From: Streptomyces beigongshangae
GTDB lineage: Bacteria > Actinomycetota > Actinomycetes > Streptomycetales > Streptomycetaceae
Assembly (NCBI RefSeq): GCF_019710745.1
Contig: NZ_JAHKJW010000010.1
Coordinates: forward strand, 62,001-126,000
Length of the DNA: 64,000 nt
Reading direction: 5' to 3'
Positions 35,068 through 43,414 of this stretch are shown here, piece after piece. The number at the start of each line of letters is the position of its first letter. Positions within the stretch are counted from its first letter, which is position 1. The position numbers and the translations under genes are program-made. The notes beneath the pieces are model-generated. The model had not been told where the DNA came from, made no database searches, and was given only the letters and a program-made list of their open reading frames with translations.

Positions 35068-35285
35068 CACACGCTCCGTCGATCGGCGACACCGTCGCGG
35101 CTCAGGCTCTGCCACGCCGGTCAAGAGCGGCTCGAACGCGACCACGTCCTCGCGTGGGCGATCCACCCGAGGTCCAGACGGCCACAACCGCGGGGGCCCA
35201 CGCTGGCCGTCCGGCCGCCGTCCTCGGCCCATGGGGTGGGGGAGCCGCCGGTCCGCTCTCAGCCGCCTGCTTCGAGGAGGGAACC

Positions 35286-36068
35286 ATGCCGGACCAGATC
35301 TTCGCCGGACGTACCGTCGTTGTCACCGGCGGTGGCACGGGCATAGGCCGTGCCACCGCGCTGTCCTTCGCCGAGCAGGGAGCCACCACCGTGATCGTCT
35401 GTGGCCGCCGCAAGGAGCGCCTCGACCAGGTCGCGGCCGAGCACCCGGCCGTTGTACCGGTGGCCGCCGACGTGACCGAGGAAGCGGGTGCCGAGGCGCT
35501 GGCCCACGAGGTGCGGGAGCGCGGCGGCGCGCTGGACGTCCTGGTGCACAGCGCCGGTGTCTTCCGCTTCACACCGCTCGGCGCACTCGGACCGGACACT
35601 GTGCGAGAGGTCCTGGACACCAACCTGGTGGGACCGTTGATCGTCACCCGGCACCTGCTGCCGTACCTGCTCGCACGGCGCGGGAACATCGTCCTGGTCT
35701 CCAGCCGCGCGGGTCACAACCCGGGGCCCGGGCAGTCGGTGTACGCGGCGAGCAAGGCGGGCGTGCACAGCCTGACCCGCAGTTGGGCAGCGGAACTCGC
35801 GGCACACGGAGTGCGGGTCAACGCCGTGGCCCCCGGATTCGTACGCACCGAGGCGTTCGAGGCCAACGGCATGACGCCGCAACAGGTGGAGGGGCTGTTC
35901 GACGCGGTCACCGCCGGCATTCCCCTGGGGAGGGTGGCGGACGTCGACGACATCACCCCGTGGATCACGCAGCTGGCCCGTCCGGCCGCGTCGCTGGTCA
36001 CCGGACAGATAGTCACCGTCGACGGGGGCATGGACACGGGAACCGACCCGGCCGGACAGGAGCGCTGA
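35286..36068 (+). CDS. SDR-family oxidoreductase
   Basis: 260 residues of classical SDR: VVVTGGGTGIGRATALSF, LVHSAGVF, Ser-Tyr-Lys site VSSRAGHNPGPGQSVYAASK, and the C-terminal TGQIVTVDGGMDTGTDPAG. It is an NAD(P)-dependent keto/alcohol oxidoreductase acting on the polyketide or a sugar; the substrate is unknown. The ATG has GGAGG 5 bp upstream. It is transcribed divergently from the racemase operon across a 218-bp gap that should hold both promoters. Confidence 0.88.
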   Translation: MPDQIFAGRTVVVTGGGTGIGRATALSFAEQGATTVIVCGRRKERLDQVAAEHPAVVPVAADVTEEAGAEALAHEVRERGGALDVLVHSAGVFRFTPLGALGPDTVREVLDTNLVGPLIVTRHLLPYLLARRGNIVLVSSRAGHNPGPGQSVYAASKAGVHSLTRSWAAELAAHGVRVNAVAPGFVRTEAFEANGMTPQQVEGLFDAVTAGIPLGRVADVDDITPWITQLARPAASLVTGQIVTVDGGMDTGTDPAGQER

Positions 36069-36218
36069 GGCCGGGCGCCGCAGCGTATCCGTGGGGCATC
36101 GCGCTACGGCGCGGCTCCGACACGCCTACGACGCGACGCCCATAGCGGACGGCCTTCGTCCTAAAGGAAATCTAATGTCGCTCACGAGATCGATACCGCC
36201 GTGAGCAGGGAGACTTCG

Positions 36219-37592
36219 ATGAGGTTCACGTTCCGTCCCGCGCCGGCCGACACGTCCGTGCCAAAGCCGGAGGCCGACCGGATACGCGGGTGGGCGACGG
36301 CCGTCGTCATGGCGGCGAGCCTCATGGACCTGGTCGACCTCACCATGGTCAATGTCGCCCTTCCGACGATCCGAAGAGATTTCGATGTTCCACACGCCGT
36401 TCTGCCCTGGATAACAGGCGGTTATGCGTTCGCGTTCGCCGTCGTCCTCGGGCACGGCACACGGCTGGGCGACGTGCACGGGCGCCGGAGACTGTTCCTC
36501 GTCGGCATCGGGGCCTTCACCGTCGCGTCCGTGCTGGGCGGAATTGCCCCGAGCCCCGAGACGCTGGTGGCCGCCCGGTCGGCACAGGGTGCGGCGGCGG
36601 CGCTCATGGTCTCCCAGGTGCCCCACATACTCGACGCCTTGTTCCCCGCCGACGAGCAGGGACGGGTGGCGGCCCTCTTCGGCGCGGTGATCGGGCTGGG
36701 CTCGGTGACCGGTCCGCTGGTCGGAGCCGTGCTCCTGGAGAGCGACCTGTTCGGCCTCGGCTGGCGTTCGGTTTTACTGATCAACGTGCCGATCGGGCTG
36801 GCGGGTCTGGTACTGGGGCGGCTCTGGATCATTGAGTGCCGGGAACATCCGCGTCCCGTCACGTCGACCGCCGTCGTCCGCCACGCGCGGGCCGGCAGCC
36901 GCCGACACGACGGCCCGCCGGTGGTCAGGTCCCTGTTCGGCATCCGGAGCTACGCCGTCGGCATCGGGATCGAACTCGTCTACGGCACCCTCGGCGGCAT
37001 CTACTTCCTCGCTTGGTGCTTCCACATGCAGGCCGGGCTCGGCTGGTCCCCCGTGCGGGCCGCTCTGTGCATGCTGCTCTTCGGTGCCGCGGTGGCCGTC
37101 TGCGCCGGGCTCGCGCGCGACGCCCTCTTCCCGAGGTACGGGCGGAAGGTGCTGCAGGCCGGAGTGCTCACGCAGTTGGCGGGGGTCCTGGTGTACGACT
37201 GGCAGACACAGCACTACGGCACCGGTATCCAGTCCTGGCAGATCCTGCCGGCACTGGCCCTGCTCGGCGGCGGCATGGGACTGACGGTGGCACCGCTGCC
37301 GACGGTGCTGCTGGCCGATGTCCCCCGCGAGCACCAGCGCTCCGCGGCCGTGCTCGGCAACACGACCTACCAGCTGGGGGCGGTCCTGGGAATGAGCCTG
37401 GTCCCGGTGGCTTTCCTCGGGCTGCTGGACGCCGGACATCCGGTCTCCGCGGCCTTCTCCCACACACTGCGGTGGATCGCCTGCCTGCTCGCGGCGGCCT
37501 TCCTGCTCACATTCGCGCTGCCCCGGCAGGCGCGCCGGTGGCCGTCGGAAGCGTCCAGGACCGGCGCCGACGGTACGTCCACGACCGTCTGA
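36219..37592 (+). CDS. DHA2-family MFS exporter
   Basis: 457 residues with about 14 predicted helices. Motif D1 DLVDLTMVNVALPTIRRDFD in TM1 and LGDVHGRRRLFLVGIGAFTV after TM2 are typical of EmrB/QacA-type drug:H+ antiporters. It probably exports the polyketide. I chose ATG 36219 (GGGAG 6 bp upstream); GTG 36201 would add six residues. Leu186 is a TTA codon (36774-36776), so expression may depend on bldA. A reductase gene follows 59 bp downstream. Confidence 0.88.
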   Translation: MRFTFRPAPADTSVPKPEADRIRGWATAVVMAASLMDLVDLTMVNVALPTIRRDFDVPHAVLPWITGGYAFAFAVVLGHGTRLGDVHGRRRLFLVGIGAFTVASVLGGIAPSPETLVAARSAQGAAAALMVSQVPHILDALFPADEQGRVAALFGAVIGLGSVTGPLVGAVLLESDLFGLGWRSVLLINVPIGLAGLVLGRLWIIECREHPRPVTSTAVVRHARAGSRRHDGPPVVRSLFGIRSYAVGIGIELVYGTLGGIYFLAWCFHMQAGLGWSPVRAALCMLLFGAAVAVCAGLARDALFPRYGRKVLQAGVLTQLAGVLVYDWQTQHYGTGIQSWQILPALALLGGGMGLTVAPLPTVLLADVPREHQRSAAVLGNTTYQLGAVLGMSLVPVAFLGLLDAGHPVSAAFSHTLRWIACLLAAAFLLTFALPRQARRWPSEASRTGADGTSTTV

Positions 37593-37651
37593 GCCATCGC
37601 GCGCGACCGGAACCAACCAGCTCGCCCACGATTCGCCACGGAAGGAGAACG

Positions 37652-38689
37652 ATGAGCACACGGAACGTTCTAGAGGTGCCGGGGACGGCCCAGGAGGTCC
37701 GGCTCACCAGAGCACTGGAGGGTGAGCTGACCCTCGGCCACTTCGACATCGTGGAGACGCCCGTCCCGCGGCCGGGCGCGGGGGAGGTGGTCGTCCGTAC
37801 GGAGTACCTGTCCCTGGCGGCGGCCTACGCCGACCTCATGCGGCCCGGCTGCCAGCTGCCGGTTCCCCCGTTCCTGGCGGGCGAGCGCCTCGGCGGAGGC
37901 ACGGTGGGCACCGTGGTGCGGTCCGCCGACGACCGGCTGGCCGTCGGAGACCTCGTTCAGTCCATGAGCGGATGGTCGGAGTACTCGACCGGCCCCGCCG
38001 AGGCGTACGTGAAACTCCGCGCGGACCTCTTCCCGAGCCCTGTCCACTACCTGAGCCAGGGCCCCACCGCCTACTACGGCATGGCCGACATCGCCCGGGC
38101 GAGCGAGGGGGACGTCGTCTTCGTCTCCGGAGCCGCGGGCGGGGTGGGGTCCCTCGCCGGGCAGATCGCCAGGTGCCGGGGCGCCGCCCGGGTGATCGGC
38201 AGCGCGGGCAGCAAGGAGAAGGTCGACTACCTGGTCGACGAACTCGGCTACGACGCCGCCTTCGACTACCACGACGGGCCTGTGGTCGACCGGCTGCGCG
38301 AACTCGCGCCGGACGGGATCGACGTGTTCTTCGACAACGTGGGCGGCGAGCAGTTCGAGGCAGCGGTCCAAGTGGCGGCCCCGCACGCCCGCTTCGCCCT
38401 CTGCGGGGCTCTGGCGGGCCAGATCGGCGGCGGTCGGGCGGGCCACCCGAGGCTCGACCTCATGCGGGCCATCACCAGGCACCTGGAGATCAGGCCGTTC
38501 GCGTGCCACCACTCGCCCGAGCAGATCGGTGCCTGGTATCAACACTTCGCCCAGTGGCTCCGTGAGGACCGCTTCGTCTTCCCCCACACCACGGTCCAGG
38601 GCGGCCTCACCCAGGCCCCCGAGGCGATGATCGCGCTGCTGAACGGGCGCCACCGCGGCAACGTCGCCGTGCGGGTCGCGTCCGACTGA
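37652..38689 (+). CDS. Zinc-free MDR-family NADP-dependent reductase
   Basis: 345 residues of the PTGR/CurA-like MDR group. The N-terminal GroES-like domain (PRPGAGEVVVRTEYLSLAAA, GWSEYST) precedes LSQGPTAYYGMADIARASEG and the NADP-binding segment DVVFVSGAAGGVGSLAGQIA then VIGSAGSKEKVDYL; FDNVGGEQFEAAVQVA follows. No zinc-ligand cysteines are seen. These enzymes reduce activated C=C bonds with NADPH, such as enones of an aromatic polyketide or an enoyl starter. The SD is GAAGGAG. It probably shares a transcript with the exporter. Confidence 0.88.
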   Translation: MSTRNVLEVPGTAQEVRLTRALEGELTLGHFDIVETPVPRPGAGEVVVRTEYLSLAAAYADLMRPGCQLPVPPFLAGERLGGGTVGTVVRSADDRLAVGDLVQSMSGWSEYSTGPAEAYVKLRADLFPSPVHYLSQGPTAYYGMADIARASEGDVVFVSGAAGGVGSLAGQIARCRGAARVIGSAGSKEKVDYLVDELGYDAAFDYHDGPVVDRLRELAPDGIDVFFDNVGGEQFEAAVQVAAPHARFALCGALAGQIGGGRAGHPRLDLMRAITRHLEIRPFACHHSPEQIGAWYQHFAQWLREDRFVFPHTTVQGGLTQAPEAMIALLNGRHRGNVAVRVASD

Positions 38690-38698
38690 CGCAACGAC

Positions 38699-38733
38699 GA
38701 CGGTGGCGGCTGCCACCGGCACCCGCCACCGTC
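38699..38733. terminator. Hairpin between MDR reductase and calycin-like gene
   Basis: A perfect 11-bp stem, gacggtggcgg and ccgccaccgtc, with a 13-base loop lies between convergent genes. Confidence 0.65.
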
Positions 38734-38752
38734 ATGTCGTACGCCTGCCACC

Positions 38753-38776
38753 GTTGTCCCGTTGTCCCGTTGTCCC
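38753..38776. repeat. Three tandem copies of GTTGTCCC
   Basis: Three exact 8-bp units lie in the convergent intergenic gap just past the hairpin. Probably a neutral slippage repeat. Confidence 0.6.
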
Positions 38777-38786
38777 GTGGTCGCGC

Positions 38787-39167
38787 TCAAGACGCGACGC
38801 GGGTCGCGTGGATCTCCACCGGAACGGCTCTGGCCAGCCGTCCGTCGGCGTCATGGACACGGGAAGTGCCCCGGCCGGTGAAGGACTCGCCGCTCAGGTT
38901 CGCGCGCTGCTCGATGTCCACCCACCCGACACAGACCGCGTCGTCGTCCAGGACCGGCTCCGTGACACGGAACAGGAAGCTGCCCGGCCCGAGCGACGAC
39001 CAGCGCCCGGCACCGAGCCCGCCGGCGACGAGCAGCGCGTGTCCGCAGGCCGTGAAGTGGAACGAGGCGGTCGATTCGCCGCCCGGCCGGCGCACCCGGG
39101 CCGTCCAGGCGCCGACCGGGGTCACAGGGACCGGGGACGTGGGCTCGCCCGGCGTCGCCGCGGACAC
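38787..39167 (-). CDS. Small calycin/lipocalin-like hypothetical protein
   Basis: 126 residues, mostly beta: GAWTARVRRPGGESTASFHF, GRWSSLGPGSFLFRVTEPVL and VGWVDIEQRANLSGESFTGR, ending VEIHATRVAS. The pattern resembles small Streptomyces beta-barrel proteins with a G-x-W start that occur singly and in polyketide clusters; none has a function I know. There is no signal peptide. It follows the P450 gene by only 7 bp in the same direction, so both are expressed together. It might bind a substrate for the P450, but this is a guess. Confidence 0.6.
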   Translation of the reverse strand: MSAATPGEPTSPVPVTPVGAWTARVRRPGGESTASFHFTACGHALLVAGGLGAGRWSSLGPGSFLFRVTEPVLDDDAVCVGWVDIEQRANLSGESFTGRGTSRVHDADGRLARAVPVEIHATRVAS

Positions 39168-39174
39168 CGGCCGC

Positions 39175-40401
39175 CTACGCCCGACCGGCCGGTCCGACCG
39201 GCGTGAACGTCACCGGGAGGCCCTCCAGTCCCCGCAACGTGAAGGTGGGGGGCTTCCATGCGAGGTCCTCGTACGGCACGGCCAGCGTCAGGTCAGGGCA
39301 CCGCTCCAGCAATGCACGCAGGGCGATACCGCTCTCCATCCGGGCCAGCGGGGCGCCCACACAGTGGTGGACACCGTGTCCGAAGGCGAGATGCGCGCGC
39401 ACCTCGCGCAACTGCCGGCCGATATCGAAGCTGTCCGCGTCCGAGAACTGCCCGGCGTCCCGTCCGGCGGCCGCCATGCCGATCAGCACCACCTCGCCCG
39501 CCGGGATCTCGGTGTCCCCGATGGTGATCGGTTCGGTGGTGTAGCGGTACGCGGACACCTCGACCGGCCCGTCGAAGCGCAGGACCTCCTCGACCGTGGT
39601 CTCCAGCAGTGACCAGTCCGCCCGGAGCGCGGTGAGCTGGTCGGGGTTGCGCAGCAGGGCCAGCGTTCCGCTGGAGATGACGTTCGCCGTGGACTCGTGC
39701 CCGCCGACCAGCAACAGGAACGCCATGCCGAGGAGTTCCTCCGGGGACAGCCGGTCGCCGTCGTCCTGCACGGCACGCGCCATCGCGCCGAGCAGATCCT
39801 CACCGCCCTCCCTGCGCTTGGTGTCCACCAGGTTCGACAGATAGCCGGTCATCGCCTCTTGTGCGGCGTTCCCCCGTTCGGGGGTCGGTGGCGCCGACAG
39901 ATCGCTCGACCAGAGGTGGAAGTCCGCGCGGTCCCCCTCCGGGACACCGAGCAGTTCGCAGATGACGGACAGCGGAAGCGGCAGGGCATAGGACTCGACC
40001 AGGTCGGCCGCGCCCAACGGCAGGAGGGAGTCGAGCAGTTCGTGAGCGATCTGTTCGACGCGCGGACGCATGGACTGCACCCGGCGGAGCGTGAACTCCC
40101 GGGCGATGAACTTGCGCAGACGGGTGTGGTCCGGCGGGTCGACCTGCATCAGGGTCTTGCCCACGACGTTCCGGCCGAGGTTCTCCCACGCCTTCAAATA
40201 CCGGACGTCGTTGCTCAGCCTCGGATCGGTGAAGGCGGTCCGTGCCGCGTCGTAGTCGGTGATCAGCCAGCAGTCCCGTCCGTCCAGGACGCGGGCCCGG
40301 TGGACCGGACCCCGTTCCCGCAATTCAGCGAAGAGTGGATAGGGGTCGGCCGTGAAACTCGGGTCCGATCCGGTGAGATCGGCGACCAGGGCCTCGGTCA
40401 T
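39175..40401 (-). CDS. Cytochrome P450 (bacterial class I), first of four
   Basis: 408 residues. I-helix LLLVGGHESTANVISS (the usual AGxxT threonine environment has GHEST), ExxR in VEEVLRF and its neighbourhood, and heme loop LAFGHGVHHCVGAPLARMES with Cys347. It uses electrons from a ferredoxin, and a ferredoxin and its reductase are encoded at 41710-43268. The ATG 40401 has GGAG. It is a likely hydroxylase or epoxidase of the polyketide, coupled to the small beta-barrel gene. Confidence 0.93.
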   Translation of the reverse strand: MTEALVADLTGSDPSFTADPYPLFAELRERGPVHRARVLDGRDCWLITDYDAARTAFTDPRLSNDVRYLKAWENLGRNVVGKTLMQVDPPDHTRLRKFIAREFTLRRVQSMRPRVEQIAHELLDSLLPLGAADLVESYALPLPLSVICELLGVPEGDRADFHLWSSDLSAPPTPERGNAAQEAMTGYLSNLVDTKRREGGEDLLGAMARAVQDDGDRLSPEELLGMAFLLLVGGHESTANVISSGTLALLRNPDQLTALRADWSLLETTVEEVLRFDGPVEVSAYRYTTEPITIGDTEIPAGEVVLIGMAAAGRDAGQFSDADSFDIGRQLREVRAHLAFGHGVHHCVGAPLARMESGIALRALLERCPDLTLAVPYEDLAWKPPTFTLRGLEGLPVTFTPVGPAGRA

Positions 40402-40565
40402 GACGGCTCCAGGGAGTCGGAGGTGAGGGCCACGCGGGCGCGGCAGGCGCCCGGGCCGAAAACGTAGGCCGTGCCCCTCGATCTTCGCTCGCGCCCAGCT
40501 CATGAGGAGCGGGACCGCCCGCAGGCAGGACAGGTGACCGGTGCGGCCCCGCGATAATGGGCGCC

Positions 40566-41657
40566 ATGCCGTTACTCTCCACCCGCGCCCTCAACCGGTC
40601 CTTGTTGGAACGCCAGTTGCTGTTCGACCGCGTCGACTGGCCCGTTTCCAGGGTCGTCGAGCGGCTGGTCGCGATGCAGGGGCAGGAGCCCGACGCGCCG
40701 TACGTGGGCCTCTGGACGCGGATCGCCGGATTCCGGCACGATGCCTTGTCGTCGTTGCTGCACGAACGCCGGGTGGTGCGCGGCGCGCATCTGCGCACCA
40801 CCCAGCATCTCGCTCTCGCGGAGGACTTCCTCTGGCTGCGGCCGCTGCTCCAGCCTCGGCTGGATCGGGCTCCCGCGGGCGGGCTGCGGCGCGAGGCCGG
40901 GGGACTCGACCTGTCGGAGCTGGCGGCGGCCGGCCGGAAGCTCCTGGCGCGCCGGACCCTGACCCGTCAGGAACTGGGCAGTCTGCTCACCGAGCAGTTC
41001 CCGGATCACCGGGCCAACGACCTCGCCATGGCCGTGCACTTTCTGGTGCCCATGGTCCACCCGCCGCCGAGCGGCCTGTGGGGGCGGCGCGGAGCGGTGC
41101 CGTGCGTGCTCGCCGAGGACTGGATCGGGCGGCCGCTGGAGCCGGCACCGCGGATCGGGGCGATGGTCACCAGGTACCTGGCGGCGTTCGGTCCGGCCGA
41201 CGTGAAGGACATGCAGACGTGGTCGGGGCTGAGCAGGCTGCGCGAGGTGGTCGATGACCTCCGGCCGCGGCTGCGGGTCCACCACGACGAGCACGGCAGG
41301 GAGTTGTTCGACCTGCCGGAGGCGGCACCCGGCGACCCGGACCGCCCGGCGCCGGTGCGCTTCCTGCCCGCCTTCGACAACCTCCTCCTCGGCCACGCGG
41401 ACCGCAGCCGGGTGATCGCCGACGAGCACCGGAAGACGGTCGCTCCCGGGCAGGCGCGCGTGCTGCCCACCTTCCTCGTCGACGGCTTCGTGGCCGGCAC
41501 ATGGTTCGTCAAGGACGGCCTGCTGCTTGTCTCGCCCTTCCGCACCCTGGCGAAGGCCGATCGCGCGGCCGTGCGCGAGGAGGCCGGGCGACTGGCGGAG
41601 TTCGTGCTCCCGGACGACAGCCGTCGGGACGTCCGGATCCGAGCCGAGGCGGCGTGA
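40566..41657 (+). CDS. AlkZ-like DNA glycosylase (HTH_42/winged-helix family)
   Basis: 363 residues of the HTH_42 (formerly DUF1006) family: MPLLSTRALNRSLLERQLLF, and the family motif Q38-G-Q40 in VERLVAMQGQEPDAPYVGLW, matching the Gln-x-Gln catalytic motif of AlkZ-type glycosylases. Later segments include VVRGAHLRTTQHLA, FGPADVKDMQTWSGLSRLRE and LPAFDNLLLGHADRSRVI. Family members excise bulky alkylated bases or unhook crosslinks; AlkZ and the Txn/Lld homologues give self-resistance to azinomycin and trioxacarcin/LL-D49194. Codon 3 is TTA (40572-40574). ATG 40557 is an alternative start; neither has a clear SD, so a leaderless transcript is possible. The best single clue to a DNA-alkylating product. 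Confidence 0.82.
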   Translation: MPLLSTRALNRSLLERQLLFDRVDWPVSRVVERLVAMQGQEPDAPYVGLWTRIAGFRHDALSSLLHERRVVRGAHLRTTQHLALAEDFLWLRPLLQPRLDRAPAGGLRREAGGLDLSELAAAGRKLLARRTLTRQELGSLLTEQFPDHRANDLAMAVHFLVPMVHPPPSGLWGRRGAVPCVLAEDWIGRPLEPAPRIGAMVTRYLAAFGPADVKDMQTWSGLSRLREVVDDLRPRLRVHHDEHGRELFDLPEAAPGDPDRPAPVRFLPAFDNLLLGHADRSRVIADEHRKTVAPGQARVLPTFLVDGFVAGTWFVKDGLLLVSPFRTLAKADRAAVREEAGRLAEFVLPDDSRRDVRIRAEAA

Positions 41658-41709
41658 AGCACGTCAGGGGCGGCGGGGACGGGTGCCGCCGACCCGGCCG
41701 CCTCCCGGC

Positions 41710-42945
41710 TCAGACGGGCTTCACCGGATGCCGCCGGAGGTCGAAGCCGGGACGGGCGACCTCGTCCGCGGCCGGTCCCGCCATGCCGTCGGCCAGCAGC
41801 CGACGGGTGATCATGTGGTCGGCCGACCGGTTCACCGACTCAGTTCCCACGAGGCGTCCGTCGCGGTAGCAGAAGACCGAGAACCGCCCCTCGGCGCGCG
41901 ACCCGGAGACGACCGCGCGGTCGTGGAAGGACGTGATGCCGGCCATCTGCACCCGGACGCCGCACTGCTCGGTCCAGAACCAGGGTATGGCCGTGTACGG
42001 CTGCCGGTCCCCGGTCAGCGTCGCGGCCACACAGCGGGCCTGGTCGGAGGCGTTCTGGAGGGACTCCAGCCGTACGGGGTACGCCGCGTGCGGGCTGGGG
42101 AAGCGAGCGCAGTCCCCGATGGCGTACACGTTCTTGTCCGAGGTGCGCAGCCAGCGGTCCACGACGACGCCGTCACCCGTCGTCAGTTCCGCCCGCGAGG
42201 CCAGCGCGGTGTTCGGCAGCGCGCCGATGCCGAACACCACCAGGTCGGTGACGACGCGCCCGCCGTTGTTCAGTTCGGCGACCCGGACACGGCCCGCCTC
42301 GCCCCGCAGGGCGACGAGTTCCCGGTCGAGCAGGACCCGGGTGCCCTCGGCCCGGTGGAGGGCCAGCAGATGGGCGGAGAGTGTGGAGCTCACCGAACGG
42401 CCCATCAGACGCGAGCCGGACTCCACGACGGTGACCGGAAGACCCAGCCCCCGTGCCACGGACGCCACCTCCAGACCGATGAAGCCACCGCCGACCACCA
42501 GCAGCTCACGGCAGTCGCGGAGCGCACACCGCAGCCGCTCGGCGTCGGACAGGTTCCGCAGGACCACGACCCCCTCCAGGTCCGCTCCCGGGACGGCCGG
42601 CCACCGGGGCCTGGACCCGGTGGCCAGGATCAGCGTGCCGTAGGGGACGTGCGCCTCTGACGCGAGCAGCACCCGGCCCGCCTCGCGGTCGATCTCGACG
42701 ACGCTCTCCCCGAGCATCGTGGTGATGCCCTGCTCGCGGAAGAAGCTCTCCGGACGCAACCACAACTCCTCGGGCCCGACCTGTCCGGTGAGGTAGCTCT
42801 TGGACAGCGGTGGTCGCGCGTACGGAGGCGCGGTCTCCGCGCCGATCAGGGTGATGGGGCAGGTGTGGCCTTTCGCGCGCAGCTCCGCCGCCGCCTCCAG
42901 CGCGGCATGGCCCGCCCCGATGATGACGACCGGCCCGGTACCCAT
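41710..42945 (-). CDS. Ferredoxin reductase (FAD-dependent, NAD(P)H)
   Basis: 411 residues: FAD motif VVIIGAGHAALEAAAELRAK, PPYARPPLSKSYL, LILATGSRPR, NAD motif LLVVGGGFIGLEVASVARGL, and FAD-pyrophosphate loop VYAIGDCARFPSPHAAYPVR. It is the putidaredoxin-reductase/rhodocoxin-reductase type that feeds [2Fe-2S] ferredoxins. Its ATG overlaps the ferredoxin stop (TGATG), so the pair is made in fixed ratio. It presumably supplies the cluster's P450s. Confidence 0.92.
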   Translation of the reverse strand: MGTGPVVIIGAGHAALEAAAELRAKGHTCPITLIGAETAPPYARPPLSKSYLTGQVGPEELWLRPESFFREQGITTMLGESVVEIDREAGRVLLASEAHVPYGTLILATGSRPRWPAVPGADLEGVVVLRNLSDAERLRCALRDCRELLVVGGGFIGLEVASVARGLGLPVTVVESGSRLMGRSVSSTLSAHLLALHRAEGTRVLLDRELVALRGEAGRVRVAELNNGGRVVTDLVVFGIGALPNTALASRAELTTGDGVVVDRWLRTSDKNVYAIGDCARFPSPHAAYPVRLESLQNASDQARCVAATLTGDRQPYTAIPWFWTEQCGVRVQMAGITSFHDRAVVSGSRAEGRFSVFCYRDGRLVGTESVNRSADHMITRRLLADGMAGPAADEVARPGFDLRRHPVKPV

Positions 42946-43268
42946 CACACCTGGGTCGCCGGGAGGTGCACGACCAGTCCGTCGATGGCTTCCGAGACCG
43001 GTATCTGACAGCTGAGCCGGCTGGTGGGCCGGCGCTCGGCGGCCGTGCCGTACAGCACGTCGTCCTCCGCCTCGTGCATCTCGGGAAGCGGCAGTACATT
43101 GCCCTCGTCGATGTACACGTGACACGTCCCGCACTGGGCCGAGCCGCCGCACTGGGCCAGGATGCCCTCGACGTCGTTCAGCTTGGCGCCCCGCATGACC
43201 GTGTTGGGAGCCGTCACCTCCACGACGGTCTCCGTGCCGTCGACGTGCTTGTACGTGATCTTGGCCAT
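42945..43268 (-). CDS. [2Fe-2S] ferredoxin
   Basis: 107 residues of adrenodoxin/putidaredoxin type. Cluster ligands are Cys40, Cys46, Cys49 (AQCGGSAQCGTCHVYI) and Cys87 (RLSCQIP). It carries electrons from the coupled reductase to P450s. The ATG 43268 has GAGGAGG. Class I P450s are usually paired with 3Fe-4S ferredoxins in Streptomyces, so a [2Fe-2S] type together with its own reductase in a polyketide cluster is somewhat unusual. Confidence 0.93.
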   Translation of the reverse strand: MAKITYKHVDGTETVVEVTAPNTVMRGAKLNDVEGILAQCGGSAQCGTCHVYIDEGNVLPLPEMHEAEDDVLYGTAAERRPTSRLSCQIPVSEAIDGLVVHLPATQV

Positions 43269-43414
43269 GGTGCCCTCCTCGTGGCAGGCCGCGCGACCGG
43301 GTGAGCGGATCACTGTGACGGCCCGCGCTGGGAGGGTGGTCGAGAGAGCCTCGAAGCCGCCCGGCTCGACCTGGCCGCTACCAGCCGTCGACGACCGCCC
43401 GCCAGGGTGCGCGC

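Noticed and set aside
36836..37651. Extended reading frame upstream of the MDR reductase inside the exporter gene
   Set aside because: It overlaps the exporter coding region in another frame. The reductase has its own ATG with GAAGGAG at 37652, so the upstream part is read-through only.
38753..38776. GTTGTCCC triple repeat as a CRISPR or regulatory array
   Set aside because: Units are only 8 bp, directly tandem with no spacers, and lie between convergent genes. No CRISPR array or cas gene was seen anywhere in the window.
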